This document shows, piece by piece, positions 35,901-46,528 of a DNA stretch of 64,000 nucleotides (its first letter is position 1; each line of letters begins with the position of its first letter). Where the stretch lies: contig CM075676.1 of assembly GCA_037962975.1 (NCBI GenBank), forward strand, positions 44,626,001 through 44,690,000, written 5' to 3'. The DNA comes from Clitoria ternatea. Taxonomy: Eukaryota > Streptophyta > Magnoliopsida > Fabales > Fabaceae. The position numbers were made by a program, and so were the translations under genes. The notes under the pieces are model-generated. The model saw only the letters and a list, made by a program, of their open reading frames with translations, searched no databases and was not told the origin of the DNA.

Positions 35901-37000
35901 AGCCGAACTTGTGTTATTTTAACTAAACCTGAAATGGATATTTATTTTAAATTTTTTTAGTCTGGACATACAGGTTTTCATGTAATACGTTATTATTTTA
36001 ATTAGAATAAACAGTACTTATAATATCAATTGGTGTTTATTTGGTAATTAATTATGAAAATAAAATTATAAAATTATGAAAATGTAATTATTTAATAGTT
36101 TATGTTTTTGTATGTTAAAAGTTGATTAAATAAAAGTTTGATCAACTAATCTTTTCATCAACTCTAGTTGACTAACCCAAATGAAAGCAAAAGAGATCAT
36201 TTGTATGGGTTATGCCACGTAGCATCTCCAGTGCATCAATAAACCTGTCAGTTGTCACCTTATCGATGAACTGTTATTCTTTTTACTTTTTTTTGGCAGC
36301 ATGTTATTCTTTTTACTTGAAAAACAATTGTTGAAGTTTTTTTAAATTGGGCTTAGGCCTGTTCAATGAACCACAAGGAACTGAACTCAATTTTGAAGGG
36401 GAATTACTGTTCCTATGGACTTTTGCCTTTTGTTTTCTCTCCAAGCAGGCTTGATTTGCGGGCTTTTCTTTATGACTCGTGTAGATGTTAGGTCTTGGTC
36501 ACGTTTATTGCCAATTAATAAATCCGTTGATAAACATAAATAGAAAAACTTTTGATATTAACCTCACAATTTTTTCCGAATTTAATATTTTTAAGTTTAA
36601 ATTGAGAATTTCCCTTTATTTATTTATCTTCTAATTTTTCTTCTTCAAGTTGTATCTCTTATCATTTTTGTTTCACTCTTCCTCATCCTTTCATGGCTTT
36701 ATTTTGTGTTCTTTTATTTTGTATTTTGTTTCTCACATCCTCACTCACTAGTGAAGATTGGTTATTTGTGTAACAGGTAACAAGGGTGTCTCCTCTATTA
36801 TTATCGTGGGTTGTTGAACAATCTTTACTCAAAAGCATGAATGTTGCATAGTTAGGTTTTATCTTGTGAGAAAGAATTATGTGAATGAAAATAAAAAAAC
36901 AAAACATAAATATTAATTTAAGAAAGTAAAAATATACAATATAAAACAAAAGATTATTTTAGATGTTTTATATTAAAAAATCCTAAATATTGATGGAGGT
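35901..37000. other. intergenic AT-rich spacer
   Basis: No coding frame or recognisable element seen. It lies between the converging OXA1 and proline-rich pseudogene ends. Confidence 0.5.
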
Positions 37001-37029
37001 GTAAAGATCTCCCTCCTCCTAGGAGAGGT

Positions 37030-37814
37030 GATTAAGGTGGACCACCTCCAGCTCCGCCTTGTGGCATGGGTGGTGGAGGTGCTGGAGCTGATCTAGGCTT
37101 GCATGGTGGGGGTGTGGAGAAGGTGTTGTGTCTGTTGCTACTACGCATGAACTCCTAGGTACTGGTGGAGGTGGAGAAGTCCTAACAGTTGTTGTTGTTC
37201 CTCTTTGCTCCAATTTGGGTGCTAATAGTGGTGGTGGTGGTGATGGAGTTGGTGGTGGTAACACTACTACTTTTGGTTGTAGCACAGGTGGTATTGGTGC
37301 TAAGGGTGGTAATGGTATAGTGGATGGTGCAAGAGGTGGTGGTGGGGGTGGAGACAAAATCTTTTGCATTGTCTTTAGGGGAGGAGGTTGTGGTGGTACA
37401 TAGTTTTGATTTATTTCTATGGATGGTGTGGGAAGGAGTAGTGATGGTGGAGGTAATGGTGCTTGTTAAAGAGGTAAGTGTGATGGGCTAAAAGATTTTG
37501 GTTGAAGTCGATGTTGTCTAGCAGATGTTGAAAGTCTTAGTTCTTCCTTATTTTGTGTTTCGGTTATTTTTTGATGATCTTAAATTTTGGTGTCCATTTC
37601 CTCTGTTGAGTCAAAATGAAAAAGTATATCTTCTGATGAGTCCTGTCCATGATTTGTGGTCTTGTGACTCTTGTCATCATCCACTTCCGTTTCTTCGGTT
37701 GGTTGCTCTTTTTTTCTTGTGGACTGGTAATGCTGTTGGTGACTTTTGGAAAAAAGACAAATGCTTTACTTCAATTTGATTCAACTTTCCCACAGCTTGA
37801 ATTCTAAGAGACAT
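37030..37814 (-). pseudogene. proline-rich protein pseudogene
   Basis: Minus strand from ATG at 37814. The first block opens M-S-L-R-I-Q-A-V-G-K-L. A frameshift in a seven-A run near 37,705 leads to an acidic D-D-D-K-S stretch. Two in-frame TAA codons (near 37,590 and 37,475) follow, then about 100 residues rich in Pro (P-P-P-P-P-P-L-A-P and similar). After another shift it ends in P-M-P-Q-G-G-A-G-G-G-P-P and TAA near 37,035. The Pro-rich part resembles formin FH1 or hydroxyproline-rich plant proteins, but no domain identifies the family. A copia LTR begins three bases upstream of the ATG codon, so the promoter side is displaced or lost. Confidence 0.5.
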
Positions 37815-37817
37815 GAG

Positions 37818-38159
37818 TGTTGGAAAATTCCCAATTGATCTTTATGAAATTCAAAATTAAACTTTATTACCATTACGTTAGATTATTGAATAAAATAGGG
37901 ATTATAGAATTACCTAGATCCATTGATCTTGACTGAAGGTAGCAGCGGAATGATTTATTGGTTCTATGGTCTTCCTCAGCCAAATCATCAGATTCCTCAA
38001 TAGGACTTGATATTTCTCTTTGATGGGGCAGAGAAAATTAGGTTTTTTAATTTGACATCTTGGGAACCATGACCACTGGTTGATTATATACCTGTTAGGA
38101 TTCCCATTAAACCCTAACGGGCCAAATCCTAGTTTCCATTCATATAAGCCCATATTATT
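37818..38159 (-). repeat. element C 3' LTR, distal part
   Basis: Starts (plus strand) TGTTGGAAAATTCCC, the mirror of a ...TTTTCCAACA LTR end. It runs to the TTATT duplication of element B at 38155-38159. The matching proximal part is 47488-47614. Joined length is about 469 bp, typical for copia. Confidence 0.7.
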
Positions 38160-38650
38160 TGTGACATCCCTCGTCAATTTTCTCATTTTTCACAATAGAT
38201 TTTTCACTTTTAATAAAAATCCACCTGGTCTCAATATAAAATAATAATTACATTTATTAAATATATTCAAAATAATAATATCATACTTAAAATAGTAATA
38301 ACCGACTGAAATCGTTTTGAACTGAAACCATTAATAAAATAGAGTTATTCAGAAACAGCGAAAGAAGGAAAATAGAGTCAGGGGTCAATCGCCTGAGCGA
38401 GCCCCTAATTCGCTTAAGCGATTGACCCCTAACTCTGTTTTTCTTCTTTCGTTGTTTCTGAATAACTCTATTTTATTAATGGTTTCAGTTCCAAACGATT
38501 TCAGTCGGTTATTACTATTTTAAGTATGATTTTATTATTTTGAATATATTTAATAAATGTAATTATTATTTTATATTGAGACCGGGTGGATTTTTATTAA
38601 AAGTGAAAAATCTATTGTGAAAAATGAGAAAATTGACGAGGGATGTCACA
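38160..38650. repeat. 491-bp near-perfect palindrome at the end of element B
   Basis: Arms 38160-38400 and 38410-38650 (241 bp each) are reverse complements with only about eight to ten mismatches and no length difference. The loop is nine bases. It starts TGTGACATCCC and ends GGGATGTCACA, so it has LTR-type termini, and the right arm abuts the primer-binding site. Neither arm codes for protein. Confidence 0.92.
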
Positions 38651-38652
38651 TT

Positions 38653-38666
38653 TGGTATCAGAGCGG
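38653..38666 (+). other. primer-binding site of element B (tRNA-iMet)
   Basis: TGGTATCAGAGCGG two bases after the GGGATGTCACA end. It matches initiator methionine tRNA except near its end, as in element A. Confidence 0.85.
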
Positions 38667-38889
38667 TTCTTTCTAGAGCCGAGTGGATAGGCGATCCGAG
38701 TGATTGTGTTTTGCACTTTATTGCATTGTATTTCTGGTTGTTTGTGCAGCTTGGCATCACTCCCTTGGCACTCCAGTGGTGTTATGTTTTATGTGAGGTA
38801 ATTATCCGACTCCCTGGTAGAGTATCGGTTAATGGTGAAGTGTTTATTCATTATATAATTATTCTATGGTCGGGAAACTAGTTCTGATA

Positions 38890-39900
38890 AAGGGGATGGT
38901 TTCCCCTCAGAATTTTTCTAAATTGATGAGTAGGACCGAGTTAGGTCCCACTCTTGGCAAACTCCTGAAAAGAAATCCCCCTGCTTACAGAGGAGGGCAC
39001 GGTCATGATGGGATGTGTGTTTGGATACAGGAAACCGAGTAAGCTTCTGAGTATTCCGAGTGCTCGGAGGAGCATAAGGTGCAGTTATAACTTATCAGTT
39101 GAAGGAGAGGCTATGACATGGTGGCCTCGGACTAAGGTACCGATAAAGACGACGAGTGAGTCGTTAATGTGGGCGAGTTTCCGAGAGTGGTTTCTTGTTA
39201 AGTACTTCTCGGATAATTAGATAATTCGAAAGAAGATGGAACTTGAGGTTGGGACAGGGCCGAGTGTAAATGGCCGAGCACACTATTAAGTTTGATGAGC
39301 TGTGACTTCTGTCACTCTTTCTCACTGAAAGAACTGAGAGTAGTGAGTGTGCCCAGTATGAAGCAGGATTGTGAATTAGAATTCGTAGTGTGATTATACC
39401 GATTGAGGTTCAGAATTATCTGACTTTGGTGGACCAGGATATGCTGATCAAGGAAGTACAATTAGAGAGGATCTTTCAGTCAGAAGATAGGAGGTCGTTG
39501 AAGGCAAGAGGATCCAGTTTCAAGAAAATGGGTCGGTTCTTTTGTGATGGTAAGTTTTCTGTTATGTCTTCTTCCCCTTCTGATCGGAGTGTCAGTCGGT
39601 AGCCGAATGTGCTATAGTTGTGGCTGAGAGCTATATTGCAAAACACTGTCCGACTGGACGAATTGTTTCCAATGTGGACAACTGGGGTACCTTATACCGA
39701 GTGTCAACAAAAGCAATAGCCGAGTGGGCATGGCAACCGAGCCAATATTGGGACTCGGGGTGCTAGTTTCCCGAGAGGAGGTTAAATCTTGTGATGAAAT
39801 GTGAATAGTAAATGTGATTTGCACTAGATTACATATAATGATGAGGTATATACCCTGTAAGGGTTGGAAGTCTATTGTTATTATACCATTTTACAGTAGT
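38890..39900 (+). pseudogene. element B gag, heavily decayed
   Basis: Scattered frames keep gag landmarks: K-R-N-P-P-A-Y-R-G-G near 38,970, an E-A-M-T-W-W pair near 39,110, F-L-V-K-Y-F near 39,195, and remnants of two zinc knuckles (C-Y-S-C-G near 39,608 and C-F-Q-C-G-Q near 39,670). Several stops and shifts lie between them. The same landmarks in element A identify the family. The sequence is peppered with CCGAG words. Confidence 0.7.
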
Positions 39901-40429
39901 GGTAACTGGTATTTAATGATTGTTATTACGTGATGTACCCTAGATGATGCATATTGACGGTGTTGTTGTAAATATGTTGATTATAGACTTGAGAGGATTG
40001 CCACTAATTCTCATGTGGATTAGTGTTAGTTGAGTGAGTATGGTTGATATGAGCAAGAAGAGTGTAAGGTATGCTATTCCGGTATGACTCTACACACCAT
40101 AGGTACTGTGGCGGCGTACACTTTTGCAGCGACTCTATGTAATTGTTGTAACCCTATGGGAATGAGACGTCATCCCATATGTCGGATGCAGCAATTTATA
40201 AGTCAGGCAGGTGATACTGTAGCTACTTATGGTGATGGTTTGAGTCTATCGGGCTGTTCTGAATAAAGATGGGAGTTGTGTTGAATGAGTAGTAGATGGT
40301 AGCGTATCAAATAAGAGTAAAAGGTTTATTTTAACCATGGTGTGCTTACCTCCGAGAGAGTCAGAGGTTATTTTGGTATAAACTGACTATTAAGTGATGT
40401 TAGATTATTGGAATAGAAGGGCAATCCTT

Positions 40430-40840
40430 CCGACAAAGGCGCCCGATGTTACTAGTAGAGAAGAGTGATGGTGGTATATGGTTATGCATTGGTTGCCATC
40501 GATTGGATAAGCTAACCATAGGGAATAATACCCACTACCGAGGATTGATGATCTGGTTGATCAATTATAGTGTGACTCAGTCTTTCCAGGATCGATTTAT
40601 AGTCAGGATACTATTAAATTGGATCAAGGTTCTGATACCCCTGAAACGGCGTTCAGGACTGGTTATAGCCACTTTGGAAATGTGGTAATGTCGTTGGTAT
40701 GACGAGTGTTCAGGCGGTGTTTATGAATTATATGAATAATATCTTTCAGCATTACTTGGGTCGGTTCATGAAGGCGTTCATTGATAGTATTCCAATTTAT
40801 TCCGATGTCATACCTGGAGCATGAAGAACATGGGACAAAG
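40430..40840 (+). pseudogene. element B reverse transcriptase, decayed
   Basis: L-L-V-E-K-S-D-G-G opens the fingers region near 40,450. A block near 40,720-40,810 keeps F-M-N-Y-M-N-N-I-F, then F-I-D-S where the catalytic F-I-D-D belongs. Frameshifts separate the blocks. The protease region between about 39,900 and 40,430 is not recognisable and RNase H is not seen afterwards. Confidence 0.7.
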
Positions 40841-41779
40841 TAATTAGAAAGTGGTTGAGCGGGTAAATAATAGGAATGAAGAGGAGTTTTACCTAGTCAT
40901 TTGGACTTTGCACGGATATTAATGTTACCTGGGAATCATAATGGCTGGCCACCGTGGGTTCCTTTTTAACATTAATTCTTTGTGAAGTTACCAATAGGTA
41001 TGGGTAAATGGATTATGATGTAAACAGCTAGTATATCGATCGGTGATATGGATAGTTGGACTGTATACTCGACTTTCACTCGGATTAACTACAAAGTGTT
41101 GAACTCTTGAGACTGATCACCTCAGGTAGTTGCACTAGTGGTTGAGGTTGTGTGAAGTCGAGGAGACGGAAGTGTTTATCCAATTTTGTGTAATCGGATT
41201 TAGAGAAGAGAAGAGTATGAATCGTATTCCTGAAATTGATAAGTAATTAAAGATGAGGAGTAAATAGAGACGACACCAGAAAATTTAATGATTTAAGTTC
41301 CTGCTAAGGTACGCTGAGTGGAGAATTTTCAAGTGAATCATGTTTAAGAGAAGTACTTTTGGGTGAAGAAAAGCTGATTTTGAATGAGTACTCGGGCTAA
41401 GATATTTCTGAATGGTGAATTCCCGAGTGGGATATCTCCGAGTGGAGTACAACACTTTCCGAGTGGAATGGTACCGATTAAGATATACCGAGTGAGCCTT
41501 TCTCCAGGAAAAGCACTTCTGGACAGAGAAAGAGGGATTTCGAATGAGTATGTTTCTGAGTAAATAGTTCCCGAGGGGAGTAGATATCCGAGTGGTGAAT
41601 TCATTTAATTAGTGCTCAGGTGTCTTAAAAATGGGCGAGAGCTTGTGGTCGGGGACGCCTTTGAGATGGCCTTCGATTCTGAGTGAAGTATTTCCGAGAG
41701 GAATAATTTTTAGTGAAGAAAAGCTTGGACTCGGGTAGAGATATATCCGAGTGATTGTAGACCGATTGATCAAGAGTGC

Positions 41780-42290
41780 TTACTTCTTGGCTATGAACAG
41801 ATTACCTTGATCCGAGAGAAAATGAAGATGCCCAAGACCGACTGAAAAGTTATTATGATAGTTGGCATAGACTGCTTGAGTTCAGACGGGTGACTGGGTA
41901 TTCTTGAAGGTTTCACCGACCAAGGGTGTAGGTCGGATATTGAAGAGTCACAAGTTTAATCGGTAACGTTGCTTACCGACTGGGTCTTCTCAGTTCGTTA
42001 ACTAATATTCATAGTGTTTCACTTGTCACAACTCCGGGCGAATATTTTGTGTGATTTTATGATTATACCGAGTGACTCTGTTGAATTGGAAGACCTAGCG
42101 GTGGAAGTTACACCGATCGGTATTGAGGAGTATCAGACCAAACGACTAAGAAACAAGGAAGTGCCATCGGTAAAGGTGAAGTGACAGAAATTGAATGGGG
42201 TAATCTACACTTGGAAAATTGGAATCGGACATGAGGTGAGTGTACCCCAATCTTTTCCAGTAAGGAATGTTGATTTCGGGGACGAAATCC
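41780..42290 (+). pseudogene. element B integrase C-terminal end, decayed
   Basis: The frame near 41,840 has D-R-L-K-S-Y-Y-D, the helix that precedes the G-P-Y module in gypsy integrases. Further on are remnants of the chromodomain-like tail, then TTCGGGGACGAAATCC directly before the polypurine tract. Many stops. The integrase catalytic core is not recognisable. Confidence 0.55.
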
Positions 42291-42296
42291 TTTTTT

Positions 42297-42308
42297 AGGG
42301 GGGGTGGA
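42297..42308 (+). other. polypurine tract of element B
   Basis: AGGGGGGGGTGGA runs up to the LTR start TGTAACACCCC at 42309. Confidence 0.8.
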
Positions 42309-43164
42309 TGTAACACCCCATAAATTTATAGAAATTTTGAGAAGTGGAGAATATTAATAATTGTTTTTAAGAATTTATTTGATATTTTTATGAATTATGG
42401 ATTAATTATAGAATGTGTGATTAGAAGAGGAGAGGTTTAATTAAAATCTTTAAGGAAATTGTAAAGGAAATGGAGAAATGACCGGCTGAGTAGGTAATCG
42501 GTTGGAAGTGACCGGTTAGGCAGGTTACCGGTTGCCATGGGTTTAAATAAAGGTTTCTCTCTCTCAATCATTCATTGTTACGAGAATCTTCTTCTTCTTC
42601 TTCATTTGTTTCTCTCCTTCCTTTCCTTCCTCCATCGTTGAAGAGTTGTGAGCTTTGAAGGAAGGTCTCTTTTGCATCAAACCTTGAAATAGTTGCATAG
42701 CTGAGGCAGTGATTTCAAGGTGAGTTCTTTGGACCGTTAAGTTTCTTGTCTTGCCCCTTTTGTTTCTTTCCTGGACCAAATGGCCATGCATGCGGGGGGT
42801 ACTGTTCTGATCTCCACTTCGTTTGGCTGTGAGCCTTAGAGTGGCCCTTAACCGTGTGAGTGGTGGTGCGATGTGGCGTGTTTTAGGTTCCAGACCCGTA
42901 GGTGGTGGAACAACACGGGTTGAACGCTTAAAGGAACTGGTGCTGGAACGACCATCAGTGGGACGATTAAAGGAGTTGCTGCTAGAACGGAGGTGGAACG
43001 GTGCACCCAGCAACTGTTGAAGCTCGGAACAGAGGTAAGGGGAGTGTTCGGGTTATAATGAATTAGAATTGGACACTGTCCGAGTCATTGGAATGACTGT
43101 GAACCGGGTAAGAGATGATGCCGAGTGAAATTGTGTGAATATGTATATGAATGTATGTATGGAT

Positions 43165-43510
43165 GTGCACACCGATCGGTTTAGGATCGTGTGTGTGTAT
43201 GTGTGACTTTGCTGAATGAAATTTGAGAATGTATGAGTATACATGTGTGTGAGCACCGATCAGTTTCTGATCGTGTGAATGTGACGAGGAGTATTTGATG
43301 TTGTGGTAATTATGATGATGCCGAATGAATTGTATATGAATGTGAATGAATGCATGTATATGTATGAACACCGATCGGTTTCTGATCGTGTGTGTGGTAT
43401 ATTCCGATTGAAAGTGAATTATTTGATGCTGTGATGAGATGATGCTGGGTGAAAGTTAATGTATATGCATGTATGTATTTGGACATCGATCAGTTGAGGA
43501 TCGTGTGTGT
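43165..43510 (+). repeat. ACCGATCGGTTT minisatellite in LTR B
   Basis: Four imperfect copies of a unit of roughly 90-115 bp, each with CACCGATCGGTTTCTGATCG-type core (at about 43,170, 43,254, 43,368 and 43,484) followed by GTGTGTG. The core is partly self-complementary (CGATC...GATCG). Confidence 0.75.
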
Positions 43511-43564
43511 ATGTGTAAATCCGATTGAAATCGAAATGATGCTGTGACAATCGGTGTTTTGTGG

Positions 43565-43690
43565 CAATGTGGAGTCGGGTTTGACAAGCAGGTCACCCGA
43601 GTGATGTTGATAATGAGTCGGGTTTGACAAGCAGGTCGCCCGAGTGATAATGTAATGGATGGGCTTGACAAGTCGGTCACCCTGTGATGA
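43565..43690 (+). repeat. short tandem repeat, TCGGGTTTGACAAGCAGGTC unit
   Basis: Three imperfect copies of a ~50-bp unit (from about 43,572, 43,617 and 43,660), each ending in a CCCGAGTGAT-like word. Related CAAGCAGGAC words continue after the solo LTR at 45,090-45,200. Confidence 0.75.
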
Positions 43691-43780
43691 GAGCACATGC
43701 TAGTTTCTGGTAGTTGCATTTGTTGATTGATGATGACATGAAATGTGATTATGTGGTATGGGATGGCCGACGGTATATGT

Positions 43781-45062
43781 TGTTGGTGTATGCACTATGA
43801 GCTTTTATGCTTTTTCATTTGTATCATTTTTCTACTTATCAATAGAATAAATATTTCAGTTTAAAATTGTTTTAAAACATTTATCCTTGGAGTAATAGGT
43901 CATATAAAAATTATTCCTAAAATGTCCCTAGTCAAGTATTTACATGGGGACATGTAAATACACTGAGACTAGTGTGTGAGTGTACTGATGACCTGATCTC
44001 ACAGATCATAGATATAGATGATATCGAGTCTTCACACGGGTACACATTAAGAGTAATGATGTACTGGACAGACCCACCATGAGAACGTTGCATGGATCGT
44101 TACATGATTGTCATAAACGATTCTCAATGTGATAATGGTATATGTAGTCCTTCGACCTGAAGTCACTACGATTCCTACATGAGGAGTTTATTGTTTTAAT
44201 ACAATTAAACGTCTTCTGTAACAAGAGGACTATAAAGGTTGTGATTAGGCAATGAACAAATTATGCAGAGGGATGTGAGTGATGTAGATGGGATTTGTCT
44301 CTCCTATGTGACAGGAGTGATATCCATAGGCCACTTGATGGAGTAAGACTAAGAAAACGCATGGCCATGCTAGAAAGAATAAATATTAGATATTTATTCG
44401 GATCCAGTCTACTCCGGTATCAAGTAAAATAAATTGGGCTGTACAAGGATGACGCGACCATGCCTTGGGCCCAATTAGGATATCGTGACAAAAGGAATAA
44501 ACATATTAAATAATTATCACTTATAGGTTATGTTGATAATATTCGGACATAATGATGCATTGCTAGATGCCGCTCTTATTTTATATTAATAATAAAATAA
44601 TTTATTATTAATATGACCGGGTATTTTACCTATAGGGTCACACACATAGAGTAAGCCCATTAGAAAATGTTGTCTTATTTTAGTTGAACTAAAATAAAGC
44701 TATTGGGCCTAACTCATTTGGAATGAGTAAGGAGCCCACTTTTAGAGAGAACAAATTAGGTCAAACCTAAGCCTATAAATAGAGCATAAGATGCTCATAG
44801 GCCGTTCACTCAAGTGAGACACAAATTCGCAAAAGTTGCAAGAGCTACACGCCGTCAAACTAGCAGTTGGCAAGTGTTGCGATTCTGGTGGGAGTGCTCG
44901 TGTGGACTCCTAAAGGACGAGGCTACGACTGCTTCGGAGTTCTTCAAGAGGTAATCCAAAATGAATTTCGAAATTGTTTTTGTGCTTTGAAACACAGAAC
45001 CTTGCAAATCCTATGGAATCCCTTTTATTTTTCCGCTGCTCATGCTTAGGGATTTCCTAACA
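43781..45062 (+). mobile_element. element E: solo LTR, probably copia type
   Basis: TGTTGGTGTATGC...GGATTTCCTAACA, 1,282 bp, flanked by TATGT (43776-43780 and 45063-45067). It has a TATA box (44774-44781) about 290 bp from the right end, which gives the plus orientation. There is no coding DNA or second LTR, so it is the product of LTR-LTR recombination or an isolated LTR. Terminal style resembles copia. It lies inside the LTR of element B and is therefore younger than B. Confidence 0.85.
44774..44781 (+). promoter_or_regulatory. TATA box of solo LTR E
   Basis: TATAAATA followed by GAGCATAAGATG. Confidence 0.6.
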
Positions 45063-45283
45063 TATGTTACCCTCGTTTCTGGCTTCAGTGGTCAAGCAGG
45101 ACCCAGTTGAGCTACCCAGAGGTCTATGACCCAGTGGTTGAGGGGGAGTCAAGCAGGACTCGGTGAACCAAGCAGGTTCACAGGGTGTCAAGTAGGACCC
45201 CCAGCTGAAGGCCAATCCTTTAGTATCCGGATACTAGGCGTCGATTTTATGAGAGTCAGTTTTGACATTTGATGATTTGATAA

Positions 45284-46490
45284 TTTTACCGAGTGCAGTG
45301 TTTGCCGAGTGTGCAGTATTATAATTGCTGAGTATGATTTGATGTATTTGCTGAGTGATTTATTAGATTTACCGAGTGGTAAATTGTAATTGTCGAATGG
45401 GCTATTTGTTACAATTGCCGAATGAGATTTGTTATACTTGCTGAATGAGTTACTTGCCGAGTAAGGTAATTGTCGAGTATGTATTATAATGCCGAGTATG
45501 AATTGTGATGTTTGCCGAGTATGAATTATTATACTTGCTGAGTAAGATGTCATATTTTCCGAGTAAGAATTGATGAGTATGATGTTGTATTTGCCGAGGG
45601 CAATTTATTGTATTTGACGAGTGTGAATTGATATAAATACCGAGTGTGGTTGGCTAGAATTGCCGAGTGTGAGTTAGAATTGCCGAGTGTGAATTATTGG
45701 TCGAGTGTGATGGTTATATTTGCCGAGTGTTAAATGATGAAGTAATCGGATGAAATTTTATATACATGTAAATTGTTAATTTCCGTTCTAGATTAATTAT
45801 GATGCTAAACACTCACCCTTGCTGTTGTTTTCAATTTTTAGTAACCAGTGACAGGGAAGAGGTCGGAGCCATGGAGGCGCGCCAAGTGGAGGATTAATGC
45901 CAAGGAACCGAGTGCTTTGGAATGAATTCCGAGTGTAATATATATATATATATATATATATATTGATTTTTCCGAATGTGATGCCATCTGTATGATGAAT
46001 CGGTATGCTGTGTGAAGTGAATATAAATTCTTGATGATTATATGAATGGTGTTTATTTTGAATGAATTCGTATTTCTGTAGTATAGTCAATTACCGAGTG
46101 GATTTATTTTATCCGAGCAAGGGCCGGTTGATCTGGTGCCCATTATAGCTCGAGAGTACCCCTTGTTTTTGAGAGAAGAATAACCGAGAGACCCATTTCC
46201 GAGTGAAAGATTAGGGTGTTTTCGAGTGAAGGTTAAAGTGATTCCGAGTGGTTAGAATGTTTTTCGTGTGATGAAGGATTGAGGGCTCTTCCGAGTGAAG
46301 GAAGGGTGGGATGTTCCCGAGTGAGCTATTGGCCGAGCGAACTATTTTGAGTGAAGCTTAAGATTGTATTCTGGGTGAGGTATACCCGAGAGAAAAAGTT
46401 TCCGAGTGAATGAAAGCTAAGAGTTTTCCGAGTGATGAAATTGTAAGCTGTTGCCGAGTGACACATAACCGAGTGGTCCTTTTCCGAGCG
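45284..46490 (+). repeat. dispersed CCGAGTG heptamer field
   Basis: At least 25 occurrences of CCGAGTG or one-base variants (CCGAGTA, CCGAGCG, CCGAGAG) in about 1.2 kb, all on the plus strand, spaced irregularly by 15 to 150 bases in otherwise non-repeating AT-rich DNA. Similar words occur in the internal region of element B (38,670-42,070). A (TA)n run is at 45,938-45,962. Confidence 0.8.
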
Positions 46491-46528
46491 AAACCCCGAC
46501 TCGTGAGTTTGGTTCGCCGTGTGGCATA

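Larger units (their letters stand above)
42309..46528 (+). repeat. LTR of element B in plus orientation (contains solo LTR E)
   Basis: Starts TGTAACACCCCATAAATT. The first ~955 bp are mirrored at 46529-47482. A TTTAAATAAAGG box lies at about 42,542, followed by a CT-rich leader. Then come minisatellites (43,165-43,690), the solo LTR E (43,781-45,062), and a CCGAGTG-rich stretch to 46,500. Without E it is about 2.9 kb, close to the LTR size of element A. A normal CA terminus is missing on the right, where the inverted tip begins. Confidence 0.65.

Noticed and set aside
37128..37403. Gly-rich plus-strand frame of 91 codons
   Set aside because: Mirror of the Pro-rich minus-strand pseudogene, which has more coding context.
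42564..43013. 149-residue Ser/Arg-rich frame, repeated at 46778-47227 on the other strand
   Set aside because: Antisense to the LTR leader region of element B; duplicated only because the DNA is an inverted repeat.
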